In this document: positions 1 to 6,562 of the stretch, piece after piece | Position numbering within the stretch: position 1 is the stretch's first letter | How the letters are laid out: each line of letters opens with the position of its first letter | NCBI GenBank assembly: GCA_964639275.1 | Contig: CAZXCQ010000166.1 | Span: forward strand, 1 to 14,415 | Source: CAZXCQ01 sp964639275 | Lineage (GTDB): Bacteria; Desulfobacterota; DSM-4660; Desulfatiglandales; Desulfatiglandaceae | DNA length: 14,415 nucleotides | Direction: 5' to 3' | Made by a program: the position numbers and the translations under genes | The notes under the pieces: generated by a model | Seen by the model: only the letters and a program-made list of their open reading frames with translations | What the model was told of the DNA's origin: nothing | Database searches by the model: none

Positions 1-1
1 T

Positions 2-52
2 GACGCCGCAGGAGGCCTCCAGGATGAGGTATCGCGCTTTAAGGTAGATTAG
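2..52 (+). CDS. C-terminal end of a methyl-accepting chemotaxis protein (partial)
   Basis: Only the last 16 codons are inside the window. Reading from base 2 gives a tail ending LQDEVSRFKVD followed by TAG at 50-52. A short tail of the type 'LQ-x-x-V-x-x-F-K/R-V' right before the stop is typical of methyl-accepting chemotaxis proteins, whose signalling domain bundle ends this way. It lies about 20 bases upstream of the first cheW, exactly where a receptor gene (WspA-like) is expected in this kind of cluster. The body of the protein, and therefore its sensory domain, lies outside the window. The call rests on a short stretch plus context, so it is probable rather than certain. Confidence 0.6.
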   Translation, partial: DAAGGLQDEVSRFKVD

Positions 53-72
53 GGGGGATGGGAGGGCGGAGC

Positions 73-543
73 ATGCTGGTATTGTTCTTTTATCTGGGAG
101 ATGTCAAGTATAGCATCAAGTGTGAGAAGGTGAGAGAAGTAGCCCCCATGGTCACACTTAAGGAGGTGCCCAATGCCCCTAAATATTTCGCCGGGCTGTT
201 TAATTACAGGGGGATGATTGTCCCGGTCATTGACCTCTCCCAGTTAATCCGGGGATGTCCCTGCGAGATGCGGCTCAGCACCCGCATAATCCTTGTGGAT
301 TATCCCAGGGAGGGCCATGACCCTTATGTCCTGGGTCTTATGGCGGAGAGGGTCACCGAAGCAGTGAGAATATCAGAAGACGTCTTTATCTCTCCCGGTG
401 TCAATATGGGGCAGCCCTCCTATCTGCGGGGCGTTGTCATGGAAGAAAAGAAGATGATTCAACATATCGATTTGGATCTCTTGCCGGATAATTTCAGTTT
501 TCTGCCCATGCTTCAAGATAGTCAAGATCATGCAGAACAATAG
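73..543 (+). CDS. CheW coupling protein (WspB-like)
   Basis: This is a cytoplasmic CheW-domain scaffold that links the chemoreceptor to the CheA kinase. With the start at 73 it is 156 residues, essentially one CheW domain. The hallmark segment GLFNYRGMIVPVIDL is at residues 41-55, preceded by the usual proline-containing lead-in (EVPNAPKYF). An ATG at 58 is in frame. I prefer 73 because GGAGGG at 61-66 sits six bases ahead of it, whereas the G-run at 52-57 directly abuts the ATG at 58. The protein has no extra domain and no catalytic residues, as expected for CheW. Its gene is second in the chemosensory operon, and its last 14 bases overlap the start of cheR, suggesting coupled translation. 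Its position between the receptor and CheR-TPR corresponds to WspB. Confidence 0.9.
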   Translation: MLVLFFYLGDVKYSIKCEKVREVAPMVTLKEVPNAPKYFAGLFNYRGMIVPVIDLSQLIRGCPCEMRLSTRIILVDYPREGHDPYVLGLMAERVTEAVRISEDVFISPGVNMGQPSYLRGVVMEEKKMIQHIDLDLLPDNFSFLPMLQDSQDHAEQ

Positions 544-1831
544 CATTGAGTCTTTATTGGAGGAGAAGATAGGGCTTTCCGCAGAGTCTGTCGGTCCCGA
601 GACCATAGCAAAGGTCGTTCAGCTTCGGATGCGTGCCTGCGGGCTGACAGAGCCCAGCGCCTACCTGAGTCTTCTCAGCACATCAAGGGAGGAATGGGAA
701 GAACTGATAGAATCAGTCGTGGTCCCGGAGACATGGTTCTTCCGGAACAGAAAGTCATTTACCTATCTGGGGCTTTGCACAAAACGTAAATGGGTGCCCG
801 AGCATAATCATAATAGTGACGTGCTCCGGGTCTTGAGTATTGCATCCTCCACAGGCGAAGAGCCCTACTCGATCGCTATGACCTTGCTGGATGCAGGCCT
901 GCCAGAGGGGCGTTTTTCTATCGTCGCGTTGGATATAAGCAACAAGGCCCTAAAGAAGGCAAAAGGGGGTGTTTATGGGCCTGAGTCTTTCCGGGGGGAC
1001 AACCTGTCGTTTCGAGGGCGGTATTTTGAGACAACACCCGCGGGTTATCAACTGGACATCTCGGTCAGGAGGTGTGTCCATCTGGTAAAGGGAAATATAC
1101 TGGATGGACAATGCCTGTCAGGGGAGACCCTTTATGACATTATTTTTTGCCGCAATCTATTGATCTATCTAAGCCCCTTGGCAAGAAAAAGGGTCATCGA
1201 TGTGATTGATCGGTCGCTGGCAAGCACGGGCATCCTTTTTGTAGGGCATGCTGAGCGACCGCTGGTTATGGCCATGGGTCTCCAATCGATACGCGAGGAA
1301 GGGGTCTTCGCCTTTTGCCGGGCGATTGAGTCCCCTGCACAAAAAAGATCCGTAAGAGCGGCACCCCGGATAAGATTCGAAAGGAGAGGCCATAATCCGG
1401 ACGAATCCCCGGTCCGTTCCGGCTCTGCTCTCGCCCCGTCTCCCTCCAATAGGTCTGCTCCCTTGCGCCATAGTCTTTATCAGAAAGTGGAGCGAAGACA
1501 GCACCTCACCGGGCATCTCAGACTGCTTGACAGGGCGCGGAAACTGGCGGATGAGGGCGCTTTGGAGGAGGCTATTCGGCTCTGTGACAGGGTCCTGGAT
1601 CAAGATGCCACCCAGGTCCAGGCCCATTACCTGATGGGACTGATATGCCTGGCCATGGACAATGAGAAGGATGCAGAAGAGTGGCTCAATCGGACCGTCT
1701 ATCTTGACCCATTGCACCACGATGCCCTGAATCATCTGGTACTGATTGTTGAACACCGGGGTGATCGTGAAAAATCCCAACAGCTTCGGCAACGCGTAAG
1801 ACGTATTCGTCAGAAAGAGGACATGGCGTGA
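530..1831 (+). CDS. CheR methyltransferase with C-terminal TPRs (WspC-like)
   Basis: This S-adenosylmethionine-dependent enzyme methylates glutamates of chemoreceptors. It has 433 residues. An N-terminal helical CheR domain (about 1-75) ends in VPETWFFR (65-72). The Rossmann methyltransferase domain carries the SAM loop SIASSTGEEPYS (103-114), the acidic strand end VALDIS (132-137) and FCRNLLIYL (206-214). An Arg/Ser/Pro-rich linker (about 270-325) leads to two or three tetratricopeptide repeats (about 332-420). Plain chemotaxis CheR is about 280 residues, so the TPR tail is an added module. CheR-TPR fusions are known from WspC and FrzF, where the TPRs help target the receptor. The gene overlaps cheW by 14 bases and shares a GTGA stop/start overlap with the next gene. 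No strong Shine-Dalgarno precedes the ATG, in line with translational coupling. Confidence 0.93.
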   Translation: MQNNSIESLLEEKIGLSAESVGPETIAKVVQLRMRACGLTEPSAYLSLLSTSREEWEELIESVVVPETWFFRNRKSFTYLGLCTKRKWVPEHNHNSDVLRVLSIASSTGEEPYSIAMTLLDAGLPEGRFSIVALDISNKALKKAKGGVYGPESFRGDNLSFRGRYFETTPAGYQLDISVRRCVHLVKGNILDGQCLSGETLYDIIFCRNLLIYLSPLARKRVIDVIDRSLASTGILFVGHAERPLVMAMGLQSIREEGVFAFCRAIESPAQKRSVRAAPRIRFERRGHNPDESPVRSGSALAPSPSNRSAPLRHSLYQKVERRQHLTGHLRLLDRARKLADEGALEEAIRLCDRVLDQDATQVQAHYLMGLICLAMDNEKDAEEWLNRTVYLDPLHHDALNHLVLIVEHRGDREKSQQLRQRVRRIRQKEDMA

Positions 1832-2508
1832 AAGACCTTGTTGTCCTAAAGGAGGAAAACTGCTGGAAGCGGATCGGGGTGTGGGGACAGGAAGTCCCCC
1901 GCTGCCCAGAGCTCAAGCGGGTTATCCACTGCCGTAACTGTGAAGTCTTTACCCAGGCCGGGAGGACTCTCCTGGAGCGTGACCTTCCCGAGGATTATAA
2001 AGAGGAATGGACACAGGTATTGATTGAAAAAAAGGAGGAAGAACTCCCCGGGACCTTGTCTGCGCTCATCTTTCGAATACAAAGAGAATGGCTGGCACTC
2101 CCGGCGCGTCTGTTTGCCGAGATCATTGATCCGGGTCCGGTACACAGCGTCCCCCACATGAAAAACCAGGCGATTTTGGGGGTGATAAACGTTCATGGCG
2201 AAATCCAGTTATGCATTTCGCTCCAAAGATTGTTGGGCCTGGAGATGGAAGAACCCGTTAGAGGACAGAACCGCAAGGGGCACAAAAGGATGATGGTGGT
2301 CAATAAGGATGGTGAGCAGTGGGTATTCCCGGTTGACGAGATCTACGGAATCCATCATGTCCGTCCGGAACGCTTCCAGAATGTCCCCGTCACTGTGGCC
2401 AAGGCCAAATCGACCTTTACCAAGGGAATCTTTAAGTGGGATGACAAGTATGTGGCCTTTCTGGACGACGAGCTGCTGCTTTATACACTGGCAAGGAGTA
2501 TGCACTGA
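1828..2508 (+). CDS. CheW-like coupling protein with four-Cys N-terminal extension (WspD-like)
   Basis: This is a second CheW-type adaptor of 226 residues. The GTG start overlaps the cheR stop (GTGA), with AGAGGA at 1816-1821 as ribosome binding site. Residues 1-75 form an extension with the pattern CWKRIGVWG, then CPEL, then HCRNC (Cys12, Cys26, Cys35, Cys38), followed by an amphipathic, charged stretch. The CheW domain follows (about 78-226), recognisable by LGVINVHGEIQLCISL (117-132) and a C-terminal segment ending in a strand-loop rich in Asp. From memory of the family, the same extension occurs in WspD of pseudomonads; I could not compare sequences here. Two CheW proteins flanking CheR and preceding CheA is the Wsp order. 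The cysteines could bind a metal or respond to redox, but nothing shows this directly. The gene ends 2 bases before the cheA start. Confidence 0.88.
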   Translation: MKDLVVLKEENCWKRIGVWGQEVPRCPELKRVIHCRNCEVFTQAGRTLLERDLPEDYKEEWTQVLIEKKEEELPGTLSALIFRIQREWLALPARLFAEIIDPGPVHSVPHMKNQAILGVINVHGEIQLCISLQRLLGLEMEEPVRGQNRKGHKRMMVVNKDGEQWVFPVDEIYGIHHVRPERFQNVPVTVAKAKSTFTKGIFKWDDKYVAFLDDELLLYTLARSMH

Positions 2509-2709
2509 CCATGGGAAACGGAGAAGATTTGATCGATTCTCCCATGCTGGATCTNNNNNNNNNNNNNNNNNNNNNNNNNNNNNNNNNNNNNNNNNNNNNN
2601 NNNNNNNNNNNNNNNNNNNNNNNNNNNNNNNNNNNNNNNNNNNNNNNNNNNNNNATGCACTGACCATGGGAAACGGAGAAGATTTGATCGATTCTCCCAT
2701 GCTGGATCT
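2500..2709 (+). repeat. 55-bp direct duplicate flanking the N gap (assembly overlap)
   Basis: Bases 2500-2554 and 2655-2709 are identical over all 55 positions and abut the run of N on both sides. The copy contains the last codons and stop of the second cheW plus the first 14 codons of cheA. A true biological repeat ending exactly at both gap edges is unlikely. An exact 55-base overlap is what two neighbouring contigs of a k=55 de Bruijn assembly share. Collapsing 2555-2709 restores cheW stop, two bases, then cheA start. Confidence 0.9.
2555..2654. other. Scaffold gap of 100 N
   Basis: There are exactly 100 consecutive N, the usual filler for a gap of unknown size. No sequence can be read here. 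Because the flanks duplicate each other, the real gap is probably of negative length and nothing is missing. Any open frame that runs through the N from upstream (for example one from 2309) is an artefact. Confidence 0.97.
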
Positions 2710-5485
2710 TTTTCGCACCGAAGTGGAGACGCATGTGACGACCCTAAATGACGGTCTGCTGGCCCTGGAGAATAATCCATCTGCCACGGATCGGTTGGAG
2801 GCGTTGATGCGTGCCGCCCATTCCATCAAGGGCGGGGCACGCATCGTGGAGTTGGATCCGGTCGTAAATGTCGCTCACTCCATGGAAGACTGCTTTGTTG
2901 CCACACAAAAAGGGGAAGTCTCTCTGGGCTCCGATCAGATCGATATCCTCCTCAGCGGCGTTGATATCCTCACCCGGATCGCCAATGCCCTCGGGGGAGG
3001 CATCCAGGACTGGCTCACACAGCATCAGGCCGAAATTGACCAGGTGGTTTCCGCCATAAAAGGGATACTGAAAAAAGCGGATGACAGCCCTCCCTTCCCT
3101 CCCAAAAAACAACCTGCTTCACCTCCTCCTGAGCAAGAGCGACAGACGGCAGCGGTGAGTAAGGCAGGAATCGCTGATGCGTCAATGTTAGATCTCTTTA
3201 AGACAGAGGTCGATACGTATGTGGCCATTTTAGACGATGGTCTGCTGGCCCTGGAAAATGATCCATATGCCACGGATCGGTTGGAGGCGCTGATGCGTGC
3301 CGCCCATTCCATCAAGGGTGGGGCCCGTATCGTGGGGTTGGATCCGGCCGTAAAGGTCGCCCATTCCATGGAAGACTGCTTTGTTGCCGCACAGAAAGGG
3401 GAGGTCTCTCTGGGCTCCGATCAGATCGATATCCTCCTCAGCGGCGTTGATATCCTCACCCGGACCGCCAATGCCCTTGGGGAAGATATCCAGGGTTTTT
3501 TCACACAACATCAAAGGGAAATTGACCAGGTGATCACTAGCCTATCTTCGATCCTTACAGCCGGATCTCCAGAACCTCAATCACCCGGGGCCGTCTCCCC
3601 ACCCCAGGAGCAGCCGCCCCCGCCCCCTCTTTCTGTGCGGCCATCCGGTGAACCTGCCCTCGTCCCCCTCGACGAAAAAGAGCAAATGGCGGTTAGCGAG
3701 AAGATGGGCGAAACCAAACCGTACCACCCGGAGCCGGAGGACAAAGACCGCATGGTACGGGTTACGGCCGGAAAGATCGAGCGCCTTATGGGCCAGGCCG
3801 GAGAGGTAGTGGTCAGTGCCCGCTGGCTCCCACCTTTTTCTGCCTCTCTGCTGGAGCTCAAGAAGAATCATATCGAATTGTTCAATATCCTCGAGGGATT
3901 AAGAGAGACCTTAGCCCGAAAGGAAAAGGATGAACATGCCCGGGAGTTGTTACTAGATGCAAGGGAAAAGGCCAAGGAGTGCACTCTCAATTTGGCCGAC
4001 AGGCTAAGCAAGCTTGAGATCTTTACCAGCACCTCGGCCACCCTCTCGGACCGCCTATACCACGAAGTTATTGGCGTTCGTATGCGACCCTTTGCAGACG
4101 GTGTCGGTGGTTTCGCCCGGATGGTCCGGGATCTGGCCAGAGAGATGGGAAAAAAGGTCGGATTTGATATCATTGGCAAGTCCACAGAGGTCGATCGGGA
4201 CATCCTTGAAAAGCTGGATGCCCCCCTCAACCACCTCTTGCGCAACGCGGTTGACCACGGCATAGAGACCCCCGAAGAGCGGCTGGTCGCGGGAAAACCG
4301 GAGACAGCAAAGCTGCGTCTGGAGGCCGTGCATCGTTCGGGCATGCTGATGATCACCGTTTCCGACGACGGTCGTGGGATCGATTTGAATAGGCTGCGCC
4401 AAAAGATATTGCAAAAGGGCCTGGCAACGGCCGACATGGTAGACAAATTGACCGAACCCGAACTCATGGACTTCCTGTTTCTGCCGGGGTTTTCTACTGC
4501 AAATAACGTTACCGAGATATCGGGCCGTGGCGTGGGCCTGGATGTGGTCCGCAACATGGTCCATGAGGTGGGAGGCGTTGTGCGTGCCGTGTCCAGGCCC
4601 GGTGAGGGTCTGAGCTTTCACCTGGAACTGCCCCTGACACTCTCTGTGGTCCGCACATTCCTGGTGGAGATCAGCGAAGAGCCCTATGCATTTCCCCTGG
4701 CCCGCATCGACCGGTGTCTGGTACTCTCCCCGGAAGACATCCAGACGGTGGAAGACCGCCAGTATTTCCAGTTTGATGATGACAACATCTCCCTGGTTGA
4801 TGTGCACGACGTGCTGGGCACCAAAGAACCCGACCGCCAAGAGGACAAACTCCACGTAGTGGTAGTCAGCGACAGACTTAACTCCTACGGCCTGCTGGTT
4901 GACAAATTCCTGGGCGAATATGACCTGGTCGTGCGACCCCTGGACCCCCGGCTGGGAAAGGTCCCCGATATCAGCGCGGTGGCGGTAATGCTGGATGGCT
5001 CGCCGGTTCTGATCTTTGATGTAGAGGATCTGGTACGCTCAATTGATAACCTGCTCACAGGGAGACGGCTCCGGAAGGTCAGCGGCCCAATGGGCAAGAT
5101 CGAGGCAAAAAGACAGAAGTCCGTCCTGGTGGTGGATGATTCCATCACCGTGCGTGAAATGGAGCGAAAACTCTTGGAGAACAAAGGCTACCGGGTTGAG
5201 ATTGCCGTTGACGGACTGGATGGCTGGAATGCCGTGCGTACAGGTAACTTTGACCTGGTGGTCTCCGATGTGGATATGCCCAGAATGAATGGCATAGAAC
5301 TCATAACCAATATCAAGAACCATCCTGATCTCAAATCGCTGCCCGTGATCATCATATCCTATAAAGATAGAGAAGAAGATCGGCTGGGAGGCCTTCAGGC
5401 GGGTGCCAATTATTATCTGACCAAAAGCAGTTTCCAGGATGACTCTTTTATTGATGCAGTTGTTGACCTTGTAGGAGAGGCCTGA
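2666..5485 (+). CDS. Hybrid chemosensory histidine kinase CheA with two Hpt domains and receiver (WspE-like)
   Basis: This central kinase has 939 residues from the ATG at 2666; the same ATG also appears at 2511 in the duplicated gap flank. AAGGAG lies at 2493-2498 in the left flank copy. Domain order: Hpt 1 (about 10-135, phospho-His52 in RAAHSIKGGA), Pro-rich linker, Hpt 2 (about 172-295, His214 in the same motif), long Pro/Glu-rich linker (296-360), dimerisation helices (361-465), HATPase (about 500-655: N-box HLLRNAVDHGIE 523-534, DDGRGI 567-572, F-box LFLPGFST, GRGVGLDVV 620-628), CheW-like P5 (657-795), receiver (about 818-939: Asp824/825, phospho-Asp868, Ser898, Lys920). No separate P2 response-regulator docking domain is seen. 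All catalytic motifs are intact. The C-terminal receiver and Hpt sequence match WspE. The two Hpt domains are nearly identical, so one arose by recent duplication. It is expected to phosphorylate the receivers of CheB, the cyclase and the phosphatase. Confidence 0.94.
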   Translation: MGNGEDLIDSPMLDLFRTEVETHVTTLNDGLLALENNPSATDRLEALMRAAHSIKGGARIVELDPVVNVAHSMEDCFVATQKGEVSLGSDQIDILLSGVDILTRIANALGGGIQDWLTQHQAEIDQVVSAIKGILKKADDSPPFPPKKQPASPPPEQERQTAAVSKAGIADASMLDLFKTEVDTYVAILDDGLLALENDPYATDRLEALMRAAHSIKGGARIVGLDPAVKVAHSMEDCFVAAQKGEVSLGSDQIDILLSGVDILTRTANALGEDIQGFFTQHQREIDQVITSLSSILTAGSPEPQSPGAVSPPQEQPPPPPLSVRPSGEPALVPLDEKEQMAVSEKMGETKPYHPEPEDKDRMVRVTAGKIERLMGQAGEVVVSARWLPPFSASLLELKKNHIELFNILEGLRETLARKEKDEHARELLLDAREKAKECTLNLADRLSKLEIFTSTSATLSDRLYHEVIGVRMRPFADGVGGFARMVRDLAREMGKKVGFDIIGKSTEVDRDILEKLDAPLNHLLRNAVDHGIETPEERLVAGKPETAKLRLEAVHRSGMLMITVSDDGRGIDLNRLRQKILQKGLATADMVDKLTEPELMDFLFLPGFSTANNVTEISGRGVGLDVVRNMVHEVGGVVRAVSRPGEGLSFHLELPLTLSVVRTFLVEISEEPYAFPLARIDRCLVLSPEDIQTVEDRQYFQFDDDNISLVDVHDVLGTKEPDRQEDKLHVVVVSDRLNSYGLLVDKFLGEYDLVVRPLDPRLGKVPDISAVAVMLDGSPVLIFDVEDLVRSIDNLLTGRRLRKVSGPMGKIEAKRQKSVLVVDDSITVREMERKLLENKGYRVEIAVDGLDGWNAVRTGNFDLVVSDVDMPRMNGIELITNIKNHPDLKSLPVIIISYKDREEDRLGGLQAGANYYLTKSSFQDDSFIDAVVDLVGEA
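2699..3532 (+). repeat. Tandem duplication of the Hpt coding segment inside cheA
   Basis: Two copies, about 2699-3046 and 3185-3532, are offset by 486 bases (162 codons) and are highly similar at the nucleotide level. The longest identical run I found is 61 bases, 2918-2978 and 3404-3464. Both copies keep the phospho-accepting histidine. The spacer between them encodes a Pro-rich linker. Similarity this high in DNA, not only in protein, implies a recent duplication or gene conversion. Confidence 0.9.
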
Positions 5486-5487
5486 TC

Positions 5488-6519
5488 GTGAAGATCGCCA
5501 TCGTCAATGACCTGAAGTCAGCCGCAAAAGACCTGCGCCAGATCGTACTGAGTGCTCCGGGGAACGAAGTATGCTGGGTGGCCCATAATGGTGTCGAGGC
5601 CGTAGAGAAATGCGCTGCTGAGAAGCCCGATCTGATCTTGATGGACATGATTATGCCGGAGATGGATGGGGTTGAGGCCACCCGTCGGATAATGAGCCAA
5701 TTTCCATGCCCCATCCTGGTGGTGACCCCCACCGTAGATGGTAACGCTGCAAAGGTCTTCGAGGCCATGGGCCATGGGGCCCTGGATGCCATCAATACCC
5801 CAGCAATGGGAAACGATCCCCTGGCCCGAAGCAGCAGGGAGGCCTTACTAAAGAAGATTGAAATGATCCGCAGGCTGGGAGGACTTCCCCATAAGGCCCC
5901 CGTCTCCAGGCCTGCCGGGCAGATCGGAAAGGAACAAGTTCCCCCCCTAATCGTTATCGGCTCCTCTACCGGTGGACCCAAGGCCCTCGCAGAAGTTCTC
6001 TCCAAGCTCCCGGCAGACCTGGCGGCAGCGATAGTCGTTGTGCAACATGTGGACGGCGCCTTCTCCGCTCCCCTGGCCGATTGGCTGAATCAACAGACCC
6101 CTCTGAAGGTCAGGCTGGCACCTGAGGGAGGCCGGCCGGTGAAGGGGACTGTCTATGTGGCCGGGACCGGCGAGCACCTGGTGCTTACCCGTGACCTCAT
6201 GTTTTCCTACACCAAGGAACCCCGCAACAGCAACTACCGGCCTTCGGTGGATATTTTTTTTGAGAGCGTCGCCAAGAATTGGCCGCAGAGATGTATCGCT
6301 GTTATTCTGACCGGGATGGGTCGGGACGGGGCCGAAGGACTGGCTGCCTTGCGGCGGGAAGGTTGGCATACCATAGCCCAGGATGAAGAAACCAGTATCG
6401 TATATGGCATGCCCAAGGCGGCCAAGGAGCTGGGGGCCGCCATCGAGATCCTTCCCACAGGAGAGATCCCCCTGGCCATCCTGCGGTTTCTCCAGAAGTC
6501 ATCGATGAGAGCCAACTGA
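5488..6519 (+). CDS. CheB chemoreceptor methylesterase/deamidase (WspF-like)
   Basis: This 343-residue protein demethylates receptor glutamates and is activated by phosphorylation from CheA. A receiver domain (1-108) has phospho-Asp53 (LMDMIMPEMDG) and Thr80. A linker (110-150) leads to the methylesterase domain (152-338) with catalytic Ser160 (IGSSTGGP), His187 (QHVDG) and Asp280 (TGMGRDGAEG), the full triad. The receiver begins IVND, so the first acidic position is Asn, and the position of the conserved Lys is Thr104 (AINTP). From memory WspF shows the same substitution. The start is GTG at 5488, two bases after the cheA stop, with AGGAGAGG at 5473-5480 as a strong Shine-Dalgarno. It supplies negative feedback in the pathway; in Wsp, loss of this protein locks the output on. 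Confidence 0.93.
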   Translation: MKIAIVNDLKSAAKDLRQIVLSAPGNEVCWVAHNGVEAVEKCAAEKPDLILMDMIMPEMDGVEATRRIMSQFPCPILVVTPTVDGNAAKVFEAMGHGALDAINTPAMGNDPLARSSREALLKKIEMIRRLGGLPHKAPVSRPAGQIGKEQVPPLIVIGSSTGGPKALAEVLSKLPADLAAAIVVVQHVDGAFSAPLADWLNQQTPLKVRLAPEGGRPVKGTVYVAGTGEHLVLTRDLMFSYTKEPRNSNYRPSVDIFFESVAKNWPQRCIAVILTGMGRDGAEGLAALRREGWHTIAQDEETSIVYGMPKAAKELGAAIEILPTGEIPLAILRFLQKSSMRAN

Positions 6520-6562
6520 TGGCAAACAGGGTGGAATAGCGAGCAAGATCAAAGAAGATACT

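Noticed and set aside
58..72. ATG at 58 as start of the first CheW.
   Set aside because: The G-rich stretch abuts it with no spacer. ATG at 73 has GGAGGG at the right distance and gives a compact CheW domain.
2500..2709. The 55-base duplicate as attachment site or mobile element target duplication.
   Set aside because: Both copies end exactly at the N run and no integrase, transposase or terminal repeats are present; assembly overlap explains it.
4055..4855. A 266-codon minus-strand frame opposite the kinase core of cheA.
   Set aside because: It is antisense to conserved HATPase motifs and has no recognisable domain; it is a codon-bias shadow.
2309..5485. A 1058-codon open frame that begins inside the second cheW and runs through the N gap into cheA.
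   Set aside because: Its first part is a wrong frame of cheW and it is joined only by the N run. The duplicated flanks show the true cheA start is the ATG at 2666 (same as 2511).
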